This document shows positions 27,048 through 36,925 of a DNA stretch of 64,000 nucleotides, in pieces. The notes below the pieces were generated by a model. It ran no database searches and was not told the DNA's origin. It saw only the letters and a list, made by a program, of their open reading frames with translations. Source of the stretch: Ilyomonas sp963847085 (lineage in GTDB: Bacteria; Bacteroidota; Bacteroidia; Chitinophagales; Chitinophagaceae); contig CAWJYO010000009.1 of assembly GCA_963847085.1 (NCBI GenBank), positions 558,001 through 622,000 of the forward strand. The letters run 5' to 3'. The position numbers and the translations under genes are program-made. The first letter of the stretch is position 1. The number at the start of each line of letters is the position of its first letter.

Positions 27048-28983
27048 TTATTGAGCAGAAACATCTGTTCTGAATGGTGCAGCAGGCAAGCCTTCCTTGT
27101 TTATAAAGTTTGGATTGACAGGCATATCAGCCCAGGCATACCGCACATATTTCGGTTCTTTGATGTCATCATTCCAAACCACTATTTTATCGCCTTCTAT
27201 TTTTGTTTTTGCCCAAATAAAATGCTTGTCTTCACCGGCAATGGCAAACTCAGCACATAGGCTCACCATCGTTTGTTGTAAGTCCGCTTCCCACATGGGT
27301 AAATGAAAGAATGATGTTGGAACCTTCAATGGTTTGTGATTGATAGGTTGGTCCCGAATAAACAATATTTTCATTATAAGCCATCTTCTCTGCAGCCAAT
27401 GCAAGCCTGTCCCCAACATCTTTTTTATTATCGGGATGAACATCATTCCATTCGCCAATATCAATGGCAACCGCCATAGCCGTTTGCGGAAGCGATAATG
27501 ATTTTGCCTGTGCTTCTCTAAACAAAGCCCATCCACTTTCAGAAGGCGAATAATTATAGTCCAAAAAGCCCGGAAGTTGAACGAATACAAACGGAAGATT
27601 GCCTTCGTTCCATTTGCTGCGCCAATCGGTAATCATGTAGTGTTGCAGCTTCGCATATTCTTCGGGCTTGCCTGTATTGCTTTCGCCCTGGTACCATGCA
27701 AAACCTTTGATTCGATAATTGACCAACGGAGTAATCATGGAGTTGTATAAAGCCGTTGGCTGGTTTTGCAAGGCAATACCAAAACCACCGGCCGTTTTGT
27801 TGGGAGCGTTCACATAACCCACTTTGTATTGCCAATAGCCGGTTAAGTCAATCGTATCGTTGCCCCCTATCAATTGATAAGGTTTATCGGGCACAAAACC
27901 ACCTTTGCCGTAGTTGTTGGTAACATGCACGACAAACAAATTTTTGCCCCCTTTTAAAACGCCATCCGGAAGCAGGTAACGACGTTGCGGATACAGATAA
28001 GCTGTTGAGCCCACTTTAACGCCGTTGACGTACAATTCATCGGCATCAACAATTCTTCCTAAAAACACTTTTGCAGGTTGGTTTAGCATAGAAGAGGGAA
28101 CCACAAATTCTCTGCGAAACCAAACAGAACCATCCAAATCTTTCACGCCCTGATCTTCCCAATAGCCAGGAACAGCAATGCGATGCCATTCTTTAGGAAT
28201 ATAATTTGGGTCAAACCATTTTTCTGTAACGCCTTTGTCTATTGGTTTGGGCAGAGATTGCATAGCACTGAACGCTTTGCGATTGGTTTCATTTACATAA
28301 GCCGTGTCTTTGTTTTTTGCAACTGTATTGAGGATGGAAGGAAAGCTTTTCAAGCTCTCTTCGCTCATCATGGCTTCGATGGGAATGCCACCCCAGCTTG
28401 CATTGATGATACCGATGGGCACACCATATTTTTTGTAAAGTGCTTTGGCAAAAAAATAAGCTACCGCAGAAAAATCATTTACGTTAGATGAATCTGCCCA
28501 CTTCCACGAGCCACCATTCAAATCATCCTGTGGCTTCATTAAATTCGTAACATAAGGCACTTTAAATTGTCTGATAGCTGGATAGTTAGCAGCCTCAATT
28601 TCATCAGCATAATTAATGTTGTGCAGCTTCATTTGATGCTCCATATTCGATTGCCCGGCGCACAGCCACACATCGCCCAAAAGGATATCATGCAGAGTAA
28701 GTTTGGTTTTGCCCATAATTTCCATCGTGTAAGGGCCACCGGCTTTCGTTGGCGCCAACTGTACTATCCATTTGCCATCATTGGCTGCTATGGTTTTGTA
28801 TGTTTTGTTGTTAAAGGTTACGCTCACCTTTTCTCCTCTCGATGCCCAGCCCCAAATGCTTATTTTGGTATCGCGTTGCAGTATCATACTATCGCGGATG
28901 ATTTGCGGCAGCCTTATTTGCGCGTTGGCAAACAGCGTAATTATCGTGCAAAACCAAACTATTCCTATTTTCTTCATTCTCAT
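27048..28983 (-). CDS. Sialate O-acetylesterase-like SGNH esterase (CE6/SASA type), frameshifted near the end
   Basis: The main frame (28983-27250) has a signal peptide (IGIVWFCTIITLFANAQ), then DVWLCAGQSNMEHQM (block I serine, GQSNM), INASWGGIPIEAM (GG block), a beta-sandwich insertion with WFRREFVVPS, and FAWYQGESNTG and IDIGEWNDVHPDNK (catalytic D/H). Near 27265 the frame ends as GEPMC. The minus-frame continues EFAIAGEDKHFIWAKTKIEG to 27048, the expected C-terminus. Family members remove O-acetyl groups; in xylan loci they act on acetylated xylan. The start follows the upstream esterase's stop by one base, indicating tight operon coupling. Confidence 0.85.
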
Positions 28984-28984
28984 A

Positions 28985-29596
28985 TTATTTTACCTTATCA
29001 ACAAATTCGCTCGCACTATAACGCTGCAATTCAAAACCTGACACATTTCCTCTATCATCTTTCCTAAAACGGATTTTCAAAAATGATGAAGTGATGTAAA
29101 AATCAGTTTGGGAAGCAGCTAATAGTTTGAAGGTATCGTTGCCTGTTGTTGCAGTGAGCGAACCATTGTCGCTTTTTATTGTTACAACTGATCCATCTTT
29201 CATTTGATAAGTGCCAATATAAGGCTGAAGAACAGCAGAAGATAATTGTAAAGAAGGGCGTTTAAAAACAAACTGCAATCCTCTTGCATACCCTTCTCCT
29301 TTGGTTCCTGAATGACCGGTACTTTCCAACACCCTGCTTTCTATTTGCAGGTTTGGATAATGACGACTGTTCAATAATGCAGTAAGCTTTTGGAAACCGG
29401 GAACACCCAGTTCAACACCGCCAACACACATAAATAATTTTGCGGGCGGATGGGATGCATTGTTGTGATATTGCTCTTCATATTTATTCAGCACATTGTT
29501 ATCCCACATAAATGCAGGGCTTGCGGCAACATATCGGTTGAACATATCGGATGCGTAAACAAAGTGTACATGGTAAACAAACCACCGAGCGAACAA
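28985..29596 (-). CDS. CE1-like esterase, C-terminal segment
   Basis: Continuation in another frame of the esterase beginning at 30069. The conserved sequence resumes at SDMFNRYVAASPAFMWDNN and runs through LFMCVGGVELGVPGFQKL and ESTGHSGTKGEGYARGLQFVF (probable catalytic histidine in GHSG). A C-terminal beta domain follows (YIGTYQMKDGSVVTIKSDNGSLTATTGNDTFKLLAASQTDFY), like tail domains on beta-lactamase-type and esterase proteins. The frame joins the N-terminal segment near 29555. It ends one base before the next gene's start. Confidence 0.8.
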   Translation of the reverse strand: MFARWFVYHVHFVYASDMFNRYVAASPAFMWDNNVLNKYEEQYHNNASHPPAKLFMCVGGVELGVPGFQKLTALLNSRHYPNLQIESRVLESTGHSGTKGEGYARGLQFVFKRPSLQLSSAVLQPYIGTYQMKDGSVVTIKSDNGSLTATTGNDTFKLLAASQTDFYITSSFLKIRFRKDDRGNVSGFELQRYSASEFVDKVK

Positions 29597-30069
29597 CCCA
29601 CTAAGGTTTTATCAGTTGCATCAACCTGATAAGCCTTTTCAACGAGAGGGAAAATTTCATTTTTGATGACTGATAAAAAAGGCTCTGCACCACCGCTTTG
29701 TGGCGAACGTTTTTCGTTGGTGGGTGTATAATCTCTCGCTCGCAAACTATCAGGATTTGGATGTTCGCCGCCCCACGTGATGCCAACAATAATAAGTTCG
29801 GGAACAAAGCCATCATAGTATTGTTGTCCATACAAAGCTGCCAGCAGGGGGAAATCCCACTGCGAATCCATGAGGTAAACAACAGGATATTTTTTGTTGC
29901 TTTTGTCATATCCCGCAGGCAATGAAATTTGCAAAACATATTCCTGCCCACTGATAACTTTTGAAGTGAATCGTTTGGTTTGCGAGCCGGGAACGGTTAC
30001 TTCTGCTGACTGACTAAGCAAGCTTGTTGCGATCAGAATGGTAACCAAAAGGAGTAATACTGTTTTCAT
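29488..30069 (-). CDS. CE1-like esterase, N-terminal segment (frameshift near 29555)
   Basis: The signal peptide is MKTVLLLLVTILIATSLLSQS. The 'putative esterase' fold follows with YVLQISLPAGYDKSNKKYPVVYLMDSQWDF, IIVGITWGGEHPNPDSLRARDYTPT and the nucleophile elbow VGCSLGGLFTMYTLFTHP. The frame then leaves the family sequence. This esterase is of the IroE/FrsA-like group rather than the CBM48 type in the neighbouring genes. Its role is inferred to be release of ester-linked groups from hemicellulose. If the frameshift is real, the serine remains but the histidine is lost. Confidence 0.8.
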   Translation of the reverse strand: MKTVLLLLVTILIATSLLSQSAEVTVPGSQTKRFTSKVISGQEYVLQISLPAGYDKSNKKYPVVYLMDSQWDFPLLAALYGQQYYDGFVPELIIVGITWGGEHPNPDSLRARDYTPTNEKRSPQSGGAEPFLSVIKNEIFPLVEKAYQVDATDKTLVGCSLGGLFTMYTLFTHPICSTDMLPQALHLCGITMC

Positions 30070-30209
30070 ATAGATGATGCCTTTGCTTGTTCATTTGTTT
30101 TGCAAACTCTCTTACGTGTTATCATTTGTTTTGCATTCTTTCAATCCCACAAAGCATTCGTAAAAAATGATGCATTTCCAAACCAAGCCCCAACACGTGT
30201 TTGCTTACT

Positions 30210-31262
30210 TTATAAAACCACTTTTACATCGTTGTAAGGATCAATTGTTTTGATCAATCCATCTTCATCATATTCAAGCTTTGCAACCTTGATGCTGCGC
30301 AGATGTGTAACCCCTTTGCTCAAACTACTATCATGATAAAACAAATACCATTCGCCATTGAATTGAACAATGGAATGATGCGTTGTCCAGCCAACAACCG
30401 GGTTTAAAATTCTGCCTTTATATGTGAATGGACCATAAGGATTATCACCGATGGCATAACAGATAAAATGTGTATCGCCGGTTGAATAAGAGAAATAATA
30501 TTTGCCCTCATATTTGTGCATCCACGAGGCTTCAAAAAAACGCCGTTCTTTATCGCCCTGCAATAAGAGTTCTCCCTTTTCATCAACCATCACAACATCC
30601 TTTGCGTCTTCTGCAAACTGCGATAAATCATCCGTGAGCTTAGCCACTTTTGCACACAAGGCAGGTTCATCATCGTTTGGCAAATGTGCCAGCGGGCTTT
30701 CACTTTGTTCTGCATTGAAACTGCCCGTGCGCCAGCGTTGCAATTGCCCGCCCCAGATGCCGCCGAAATACATATAATAGCTGCCATCATCGTCTTTAAA
30801 AACTGCCGGATCAATCGAAAAGCTTTTTTCAATAGCTTCTGCTTGTGGAGTAAAAGGGCCTGTTGGTGAATCGCTGGCGGCAACACCGATTTTAAAAATT
30901 CCGTTGTAATCTTTCGCAGGAAAAAAGAGATAGTATTTCCCTTCTTTTTCGGCTGCATCGGGCGCCCACATTTGCTTCTCTGCCCAGGGCACTTCGTTTA
31001 CATGCAATGCAACGCCATTGTCTTTCGCTTCACTTGCCGGAGAATCCATTGAAATAACATGATAATCTTCCATGGCGAAATGAGAGCCTAAATCGTCAAA
31101 GGCTTCGCCTGCATCAACATCATGCGATGGATAGATGTAAATCTTTCCCCCGAATACATGAGCCGAAGGATCGGCTGTGTAGATGTGTGTGATCAACGGC
31201 TGCGATATAGCTCTTTGATTCAGTTCATCAAAGTCAAGATGTTCTATGCTTTCTTCAGGCAT
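30210..31262 (-). CDS. GH43 glycosidase without signal peptide (cytoplasmic beta-xylosidase / arabinofuranosidase)
   Basis: About 350 residues from MPEESIEHLDFDEL. The five-bladed propeller motifs are seen: ITHIYTADPSAHVFGGKIYIYPSHD (catalytic base aspartate), MWAPDAAEKEGKYYLFFPA, SIDPAVFKDDDGSYYMYFGG (pKa-modulating aspartate) and RFFEASWMHKYEGKYYFSYST (probable acid glutamate). There is no signal peptide, unlike most PUL enzymes, so it should act on imported oligosaccharides next to the sugar transporter encoded just upstream. The in-frame ORF extends to 31331, but ATG 31262 fits the family start. Confidence 0.87.
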   Translation of the reverse strand: MPEESIEHLDFDELNQRAISQPLITHIYTADPSAHVFGGKIYIYPSHDVDAGEAFDDLGSHFAMEDYHVISMDSPASEAKDNGVALHVNEVPWAEKQMWAPDAAEKEGKYYLFFPAKDYNGIFKIGVAASDSPTGPFTPQAEAIEKSFSIDPAVFKDDDGSYYMYFGGIWGGQLQRWRTGSFNAEQSESPLAHLPNDDEPALCAKVAKLTDDLSQFAEDAKDVVMVDEKGELLLQGDKERRFFEASWMHKYEGKYYFSYSTGDTHFICYAIGDNPYGPFTYKGRILNPVVGWTTHHSIVQFNGEWYLFYHDSSLSKGVTHLRSIKVAKLEYDEDGLIKTIDPYNDVKVVL

Positions 31263-31370
31263 ATTATAAGATTTAAGTTGTACAATGTTTGTATATAGTA
31301 AACGGCATTGTGTATTCCATTCTCTTCTCATTCAACTATCCGCGAGTGTTGCAATATGCTCTCTCAAATC

Positions 31371-31540
31371 GTTCCGTAGGAACGTTAGGTGGGTAGCAAC
31401 ATGGCAACACGAGTTGTTACCCATTCGTTCCGTCAGGAACGCTACATAATTCAATCAGCAAAAAGTACTGTTCCGATGGAACAGAGCTATCTTTGGTTTT
31501 GCACGATTTTCTACCCACCTACCGTTCCTAACGGAACGAA
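31371..31540. repeat. Cluster of GTTCC-n-GGAAC palindromic repeats
   Basis: Four short palindromes of one type lie here: GTTCCGTAGGAAC (31371-31383), GTTCCGTCAGGAAC (31427-31440), GTTCCGATGGAAC (31470-31482) and GTTCCTAACGGAAC (31524-31537). They are separated by GGTGGGTAG/CTACCCACC complementary segments, so larger hairpins can form. A GCAAAACCAAA copy (31492-31502, reverse) lies among them. The same family recurs at 55502-55611. It fills most of the 387-base gap between the GH43 gene and the transporter, where no gene is seen. Confidence 0.75.
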
Positions 31541-31649
31541 ATTCATCTCTTCATCCACTATTCTCCTGCCTACCTATCGTTCTTGTGCAGCAGAAAATTT
31601 CGTGTATCCATCCATTAACGATTCAATACAGGAGATACTCTTTTTGTTT

Positions 31650-33098
31650 TTATCCCATTCTTCTTTGTTTCAAATCGCTTTCAATTTCTACTTCCATCCT
31701 TTTATTGATTTTATAGAAAAACAACAAACCGGCTCCTATCAAAAACGAAATGGATGGATACACGCTTACTAATAACTTAGTGCCCTGAATGGCTTGCGCA
31801 GACTGCGTTGCAGCGTTCGGTATATAATGATACAACCCCAATATCCAGGTAAGAATAGCACTGCCAATGCTCAGCCCGGCTTTCAAGCCTACCATCATGG
31901 CAGAAAAAATAATGGCGGTTGCCCGACGATTGTTTTTCCATTCGCTGTAATCGGCCACATCGGCAATCATCGCCCACAATAAGGGTATGGTAAGACCATA
32001 AAAAAAGCCGTGTAAGATTTGAGAAGCGAACATCAACCCAACGCTTTGCGGCGGATAAAAAACAAAAGCAAAAATGAATAGCGTTGAAATAAAAAGGCAG
32101 ATGCCAAACACATCACGCTTGCCCCATTTATCGGCAAGCCGTTTGGAAAACGTAATGCCCACAATCATGAAAATAATGCCACCGGCATTGAACAAGCCAA
32201 ACCCTGCGGAAACCGGATCTTCACCAAAAAAATTGAGACCGATGGCGGAAAGAAAATGCACAATGGGCGTGATAAAAACGGTGAGGCTTTGTTTATCCAC
32301 ATAATTGTTGAAATAGTAAACGTAAGAGCCGCCCTTCATGGCAAGTGTGATGAACACAAGCGTCGTGAGCACCAGCATAATAAGCCAGGGTTTGTTTTTG
32401 CTCAAATCACCGAGGTCTTCTCTTAAACTTGATTTTTGTTCAAGCTTGGGAACGATTCGTTCTTTCGTAGTAAAGAATGTAATGAGCAACATAATAGTGC
32501 CGATGATGGCAAGCCATGTCATCACTTTTTCAATACCTGCAGCTTTATCGCCATGACCAGCCGATTCGATAATGGCCAGCATGAAAACCTGCACAAAAAA
32601 CTGCGCAAACATAACGGCTACAAATCGGTAAGAAGACAGGCTGTTTCGCTCCTTCATATCGCCGGTGATAACGCCGCTGAGGGCAGAATAAGGCAGGTTG
32701 TTTGCAGCATACAACAGCAACAATAACGAATAGGTAATTACTGCATAAATCACTTTGCCTTTGTATGCAAAATGCGGCGTGCTAAAGGCAAGTAAAGCCA
32801 CCACGCCAAGCGGTACGGCAGTGAATAATATCCACGGGCGAAATTTACCCCAGCGAGAATGTGTTCTGTCGGCAAGCGCACCGATAATTGGGTTAAAACC
32901 AAACGCAGCTATAAGTCCGACTGTAAGGATGATGACAGAAGCATGTTCGGTTTTGAGCCCATAAATATCTGTGTAGAAATAAGCGAGATAGGTAACTAGT
33001 GTTTGAAAAACAAGGTTGGCAGCAAGGTCGCCTAAGCTGTATCCTATTTTTTCGAATACCAATAATTTTTGGGAAGCTGCAATCGTATTTGAGTTCAT
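31650..33098 (-). CDS. GPH-type (glycoside-pentoside-hexuronide) cation symporter
   Basis: 482 residues with about 12 hydrophobic helices. EKIGYSLGDLAANLVFQTLVTYLAYFYTDIYGL and the loop ADRTHSRWGKFRPWILFTAVPLG are signatures of the GPH subfamily of the major facilitator superfamily; the mid-loop KERIVPKLEQKSSLREDLGDLSKNKPW is also typical. Members import xylosides, melibiose, lactose or glucuronides with a cation. Its place between GH10/GH115 and a cytoplasmic GH43 argues for xylo-oligosaccharide or glucuronoxylo-oligosaccharide uptake. ATG 33098 (MNSNTIAASQKLL) is chosen; the longer frame would include AT-rich leader with a GCAAAAACAAAC copy ten bases before this ATG. Confidence 0.9.
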   Translation of the reverse strand: MNSNTIAASQKLLVFEKIGYSLGDLAANLVFQTLVTYLAYFYTDIYGLKTEHASVIILTVGLIAAFGFNPIIGALADRTHSRWGKFRPWILFTAVPLGVVALLAFSTPHFAYKGKVIYAVITYSLLLLLYAANNLPYSALSGVITGDMKERNSLSSYRFVAVMFAQFFVQVFMLAIIESAGHGDKAAGIEKVMTWLAIIGTIMLLITFFTTKERIVPKLEQKSSLREDLGDLSKNKPWLIMLVLTTLVFITLAMKGGSYVYYFNNYVDKQSLTVFITPIVHFLSAIGLNFFGEDPVSAGFGLFNAGGIIFMIVGITFSKRLADKWGKRDVFGICLFISTLFIFAFVFYPPQSVGLMFASQILHGFFYGLTIPLLWAMIADVADYSEWKNNRRATAIIFSAMMVGLKAGLSIGSAILTWILGLYHYIPNAATQSAQAIQGTKLLVSVYPSISFLIGAGLLFFYKINKRMEVEIESDLKQRRMG

Positions 33099-33192
33099 GT
33101 ATGAAGTTTGTTTTTGCCCTTTTTTTATCATTTCGTCGGGTGGAGCACCCGCCGATTGAGAACCTATTGGATGTGTCCTCTCCATCCGGAAT

Positions 33193-34318
33193 CTACTTTG
33201 CTGATGCCGTTTGAATCACACTGTAAAACGCTGGCTTCGGCTGGAAGTTTCTATCGAACAGCAAAGGATAATTCGTTCTGCCCCGAATCGGAAAACCGTT
33301 CAACCAGGATTGCCCGTCGTTCACGCCCCAGAATGTTACACGGCTGACGTTCTTTTTATATTTCAAAAACAGTTTAAACAATTGCGCGTAAGAGCTGGCC
33401 AATTTTTGCTGAACAGAATCGGGTAAGCCGATCGTGTATGGATTCATGGTGGAATCGCCGTTGGCTGTGGCGCTTACATCCGCTGTAACCCGGTCCCACG
33501 GATTTTTCAAAACACTTAAATCCAGTTCTGTAAACATCACTTCAACACCCAATGCAGAAAACTCTTTAATGCTTTGTTCAATGTCGTTATACGGGACATT
33601 TGCTATGTTCCAGTGGCCTTGTATGCCAACGCCATCAATGCGCACACCTGCAGCCTTGATCTTTTTTATGATTGCAATGGCGCCCGTTCTTTTGGCGGGT
33701 TGTTCTATGTTGTAATCGTTGTAATACAACTTAGTATGAGGCGATGCTTTTTGTGCTAAGCGAAACGCTTCCACAATATAATCATCGCCAAGTTTGTCTA
33801 AGAAAATAGATTTGCGCATCGTGCCGTCTTCATTCAAAGCTTCATTCACCACGTCCCACGAATATACTTTGCCATCATAGCGTTTTGCAACGGTTGTAAT
33901 GTGGTTTTCAAAATATTGGCGAACCGAATCAGCACTTTGGACATGGTGCATAAAGGAAGGTAACTGGCTATGCCAGATCAAATTGTGCGCATTTACTTTC
34001 AGGTTGTTTTTGGCGGCAAAAAGAACGAGTTGATCGGCCATATCAAAGTTGTAGGAATCCCAGCCCGGATGGATGATTTCAGCCTTCATAATGTTCTCCG
34101 GCGTTACGGCATTGAACTGTTGTTTGATCAGCTCTGCCTGCAGCGGTATCTCTTCCTTCAATTTGTCGCGCATCTATTGCAGTGCCGATGAGGAAATCAT
34201 TTTTAAATGTTTCTTTTAGCGATGGAATTGTTTGTGCACTTGCTGTGTGATAAAATGCCAGGCCAGCGACGATAAAGAGGACGCATGCAAGGGGAATTCC
34301 TAGATAGTGTTTTATCAT
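33193..34318 (-). CDS. GH10 endo-1,4-beta-xylanase, frameshifted
   Basis: The N-terminal frame (34318-34079) has a signal peptide (IPLACVLFIVAGLAFYHTASAQ) and LKETFKNDFLIGTAIDARQI. Around 34137 the frame shifts to the downstream one (34173-33193): AELIKQQFNAVTPENIMKAEIIHPGWDSYNFDMAD, HNLIWHSQLPSFM, SWDVVNEAL (acid/base glutamate), DGVGIQGHWNI, MFTELDLSVL (nucleophile glutamate) and RVTFWGVNDGQSWLNGFPIRGRTNYPLLFD. These are the complete GH10 motifs. It cuts the xylan backbone internally. Four bases separate it from the GH115 stop upstream. Both catalytic residues are intact despite the frame break. Confidence 0.92.
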
Positions 34319-34321
34319 AAA

Positions 34322-36139
34322 TCAGTTGTTTTTCTTTTGTAAAATGGTTTCCTGCGGGCCGAGATAAGAAGGTGGTAATGCACCAAAATGAAGCACCAAT
34401 TTTTGCAACACAACACCCGGACTTATCATCCAATACCGAAGAATATGTTTTCCTTTTTTATGGATGGCATGACGGGTTGTTTGTATGTTGATGTTATTGG
34501 CAACCCACTCGCTCCACTTCTTTATATCATGATCATCTTTGTTAATCGAAATGATTTGTGGCTGTTCATCATCAATGGAAACCGCGTACTGTAAGCCTGT
34601 TGAATCGCCATAAAAATTAAGCGTTGGCGAGAAGTACAGATTTAGTTGGAACGAGCCTGAGTCATAAGTATAAAACTGATACTCCAGATGCGGTGTGGTT
34701 GCACCGATGTTTGGCGCCGATGCTGTTACCGGAAAGGTAGTAATGCCATCGCCATCGCGCCCAATGTTGGGAATAACTTTCCACTGAATATCTGCTCCAT
34801 TTGTTTTTGCCGAAAAATGCGAAGTTTCGATGGAAACATAACTATCTTTTTCGTAAAACACAGCCCCCCCAACTCCTTTGGGAATAAGGCTTTCAGCCGT
34901 TTTAGAAACAGGGTTTGGTTTTGCCATTTTTTTTGTTGCAGAGCCCTGCGAAATATAGGTTACTTCGGGCATCGTTTGCTTTTCGGGTTGTTGCCAGTAC
35001 GTGTATCCAATGTGTGTTTGATCCATCATGTGGTTCCATTTGCCATTATGCAAGCCGTTGTAGGTTGCAGAAATCATTGCATCTTTTGCATAGAACGCTT
35101 TGACTTCTTCAGCATATTGGTTGGTCAGCGCATTGTTTTGTTTTGCGTAGTAATGATTCAACCCAACCGCTGTATATAAGTTTTGCAAATTGGCAAAGGC
35201 TTCCACCGGATGCAACACCAGTTCATAAAAAGCATCTTTGTATTCGCCTGGCAATGCTGAGTTTATTTTTGATGCTTCTTTCAGCAAGTTGTTCCAGTCA
35301 TTAGTTGCACGGTTAGCTTCATCATAATGTTCAATGCTGAATGTGTTGGCATCGAGCAACTCGGGTTTCCTTCTCGATGAATACTGTGCATATTTGCGGA
35401 GCACTTCACCAATTTGTTTTGCATACGTATTCCCAAACTGTTCCCTTGCCCACTGCGTATAATAGGCATCTAAATTGTCTGCATTCCACTTGTTTACATT
35501 CCATGCATAATCCAAAAAGAAAGAGATAGGAAATTCCATCGGTTTCAAATCACCCACATTTACAATCCAGATATTTTTTACACTATATTCATAAGCGAGG
35601 TGCATTTGCTCCCACACTTTTGCAATGTTGTTCGTGTTGATCCATTTATAATTTCTCGGGTCGCCCACATAATCAAAATGATAATAAATGCCGTAGCCAC
35701 CACGGCGTTGTTTATCATCCAATTTTGGCAATCTGCGAATATTACCCCAGTTATCATCACACAACAAAAGGGTAACATCATCCGGCACACGCATTCCTTT
35801 GTCGTAATAGTCCTGCACTTCTTTGTACAAAGCCCAGAGCTGCGGCGTTTGCGCAGCAGGTTTGCCTGTAACGTCTTCAATAATTTTGCGTTGGTCTTTA
35901 ACGATTTTTTCCAGTAAATTGATTGCTGTTCCCTGTGTCATCGGTTCATCGCCATCGCCACGCATACCAATGGTAACAATGCTTTCATGATGGTCCATGT
36001 TCTCGATGCCCTTTCTCCAAAAAAACGAAGCACAGAATCGTTTTTTGTGTAATCCCACGCGCCTTTGCCATAACGCTTCCATTCCGTCTGTGCGCGTAGC
36101 ATTGGCTCGTGATGCGATGTGCCCATTACAATGCCCCAT
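34322..36139 (-). CDS. GH115 xylan alpha-glucuronidase, C-terminal segment
   Basis: From about 36020 this frame continues the enzyme begun at 36909: WRKGIENMDHHESIVTIGMRGDGDEPM, LLLCDDNWGNIRRLP, GGYGIYYHFDYVGDPRNYKWINT, WIVNVGDLKPMEFPISFFLDYAWN. It then has the alpha-helical region and the C-terminal beta domain ending in HILRYWMISPGVVLQKLVLHFG. These are typical GH115 blocks. The family removes (4-O-methyl)glucuronic acid from internal or terminal xylose of glucuronoxylan. The upstream residues before FFWRKG in this frame are not part of the protein. Confidence 0.9.
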   Translation of the reverse strand: MGHCNGHIASRANATRTDGMEALWQRRVGLHKKRFCASFFWRKGIENMDHHESIVTIGMRGDGDEPMTQGTAINLLEKIVKDQRKIIEDVTGKPAAQTPQLWALYKEVQDYYDKGMRVPDDVTLLLCDDNWGNIRRLPKLDDKQRRGGYGIYYHFDYVGDPRNYKWINTNNIAKVWEQMHLAYEYSVKNIWIVNVGDLKPMEFPISFFLDYAWNVNKWNADNLDAYYTQWAREQFGNTYAKQIGEVLRKYAQYSSRRKPELLDANTFSIEHYDEANRATNDWNNLLKEASKINSALPGEYKDAFYELVLHPVEAFANLQNLYTAVGLNHYYAKQNNALTNQYAEEVKAFYAKDAMISATYNGLHNGKWNHMMDQTHIGYTYWQQPEKQTMPEVTYISQGSATKKMAKPNPVSKTAESLIPKGVGGAVFYEKDSYVSIETSHFSAKTNGADIQWKVIPNIGRDGDGITTFPVTASAPNIGATTPHLEYQFYTYDSGSFQLNLYFSPTLNFYGDSTGLQYAVSIDDEQPQIISINKDDHDIKKWSEWVANNINIQTTRHAIHKKGKHILRYWMISPGVVLQKLVLHFGALPPSYLGPQETILQKKNN

Positions 36140-36909
36140 TGGTCAGCAAGAACCGGATTGAGTGTGTCATCGTCATTAAACGCATTGCCCCACATGGCAG
36201 GCCATAGATAGTTTGCTTTCAAGCGAAGCAGCAACTCAAATACATGCTCATATACCAAGTGATTAACGCCACCGAATTTTTCTTTTGTCCACCCGCTGAA
36301 AGCAGGCGCTTCATCGTTAATAAAAATGCCACGGTACTTTACTGAAGGGGAAGGAAAGTTGTAAATGCCCCTCTTTACATACACTTCCGTTTTCTTTTTT
36401 GTAGGAACATCTGCCCACCAATACCAGGGCGATACGCCGATTTGTTCTGACAAGGTAAATGTGCCGTAAGCTGCGCCACGCTTGTCGCTGCCAACAATTA
36501 CCAAAGCGCTTTCAATTCCATCAACCGGCTTGCTGACCGTTTGCAATGAAAAAGCTTCCCATTTTCCCTGTAAAGAGTCAACCTGTATGGTTTTGGTTTT
36601 GCCCCATTTTTCAATAATGGAGGAACCATTGATCGTTCCAATGATAATAATATTGTTTGTTGGTGATGAAAGTGACGAAACAATAGCCGGCTTTTTTCCC
36701 GTAACCATTTCAATGTCATTCTGCAATAGAGAAGCTGCTTTGTGCACGAGCCAGTCGTCATTATTGTCAATATAGATTGAAGCAGTTTCGGATGAAGTAA
36801 CAATCGGAAATGCGTTGTTTTGTTTTTGTGCAAAAACAAATTCCTGTGCATGCAATGCCTGCGAGATTGCAATTAAAACGATGATAAGAAACAACGCTTT
36901 TGGTTTCAT
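35938..36909 (-). CDS. GH115 xylan alpha-glucuronidase, N-terminal segment (frameshift near 36020)
   Basis: ATG 36909 gives the signal peptide MKPKALFLIIVLIAISQALHAQ. The N-terminal GH115 domain follows (LVHKAASLLQNDIEMVTGKKP, IIIIGTINGSSIIEKW, SALVIVGSDKRGAAYGTFTLSEQIGVSPWYWWADVP). The start of the barrel then reads VKYRGIFINDEAPAFSGW and LRLKANYLWPAMWGNAFNDDD. After KNDSVLRFF the frame breaks and the family sequence moves to the adjacent frame. A perfect palindromic double copy of the window motif (36819-36840) lies over the codons for FVFAQKQ just after the signal peptide. Confidence 0.9.
   Translation of the reverse strand: MKPKALFLIIVLIAISQALHAQEFVFAQKQNNAFPIVTSSETASIYIDNNDDWLVHKAASLLQNDIEMVTGKKPAIVSSLSSPTNNIIIIGTINGSSIIEKWGKTKTIQVDSLQGKWEAFSLQTVSKPVDGIESALVIVGSDKRGAAYGTFTLSEQIGVSPWYWWADVPTKKKTEVYVKRGIYNFPSPSVKYRGIFINDEAPAFSGWTKEKFGGVNHLVYEHVFELLLRLKANYLWPAMWGNAFNDDDTLNPVLADQWGIVMGTSHHEPMLRAQTEWKRYGKGAWDYTKNDSVLRFFGERASRTWTIMKALLPLVCVAMAMNR
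36819..36840. repeat. Palindromic double copy of the CAAAAACAAA motif inside a coding region
   Basis: TTTGTTTTTG and CAAAAACAAA are placed back to back with only TG between them, giving a perfect 10-bp inverted repeat. It lies in the GH115 gene directly after the signal-peptide cleavage region, a poorly conserved stretch. It is the only place in the window where two copies of the motif face each other. Confidence 0.7.
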
Positions 36910-36925
36910 GCAAAAAATTCTTTTA

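Noticed and set aside
31371..31540. Regularly spaced GTTCCGTAGGAAC-type units as a CRISPR array
   Set aside because: The units are short palindromes of unequal sequence and spacing, there are no constant 23-47-base repeats with unique spacers, and no cas genes lie near.
36819..36840. Palindromic motif pair as a regulator operator for the PUL
   Set aside because: It lies within the GH115 coding region and belongs to the dispersed 11-mer family found at unrelated genes.
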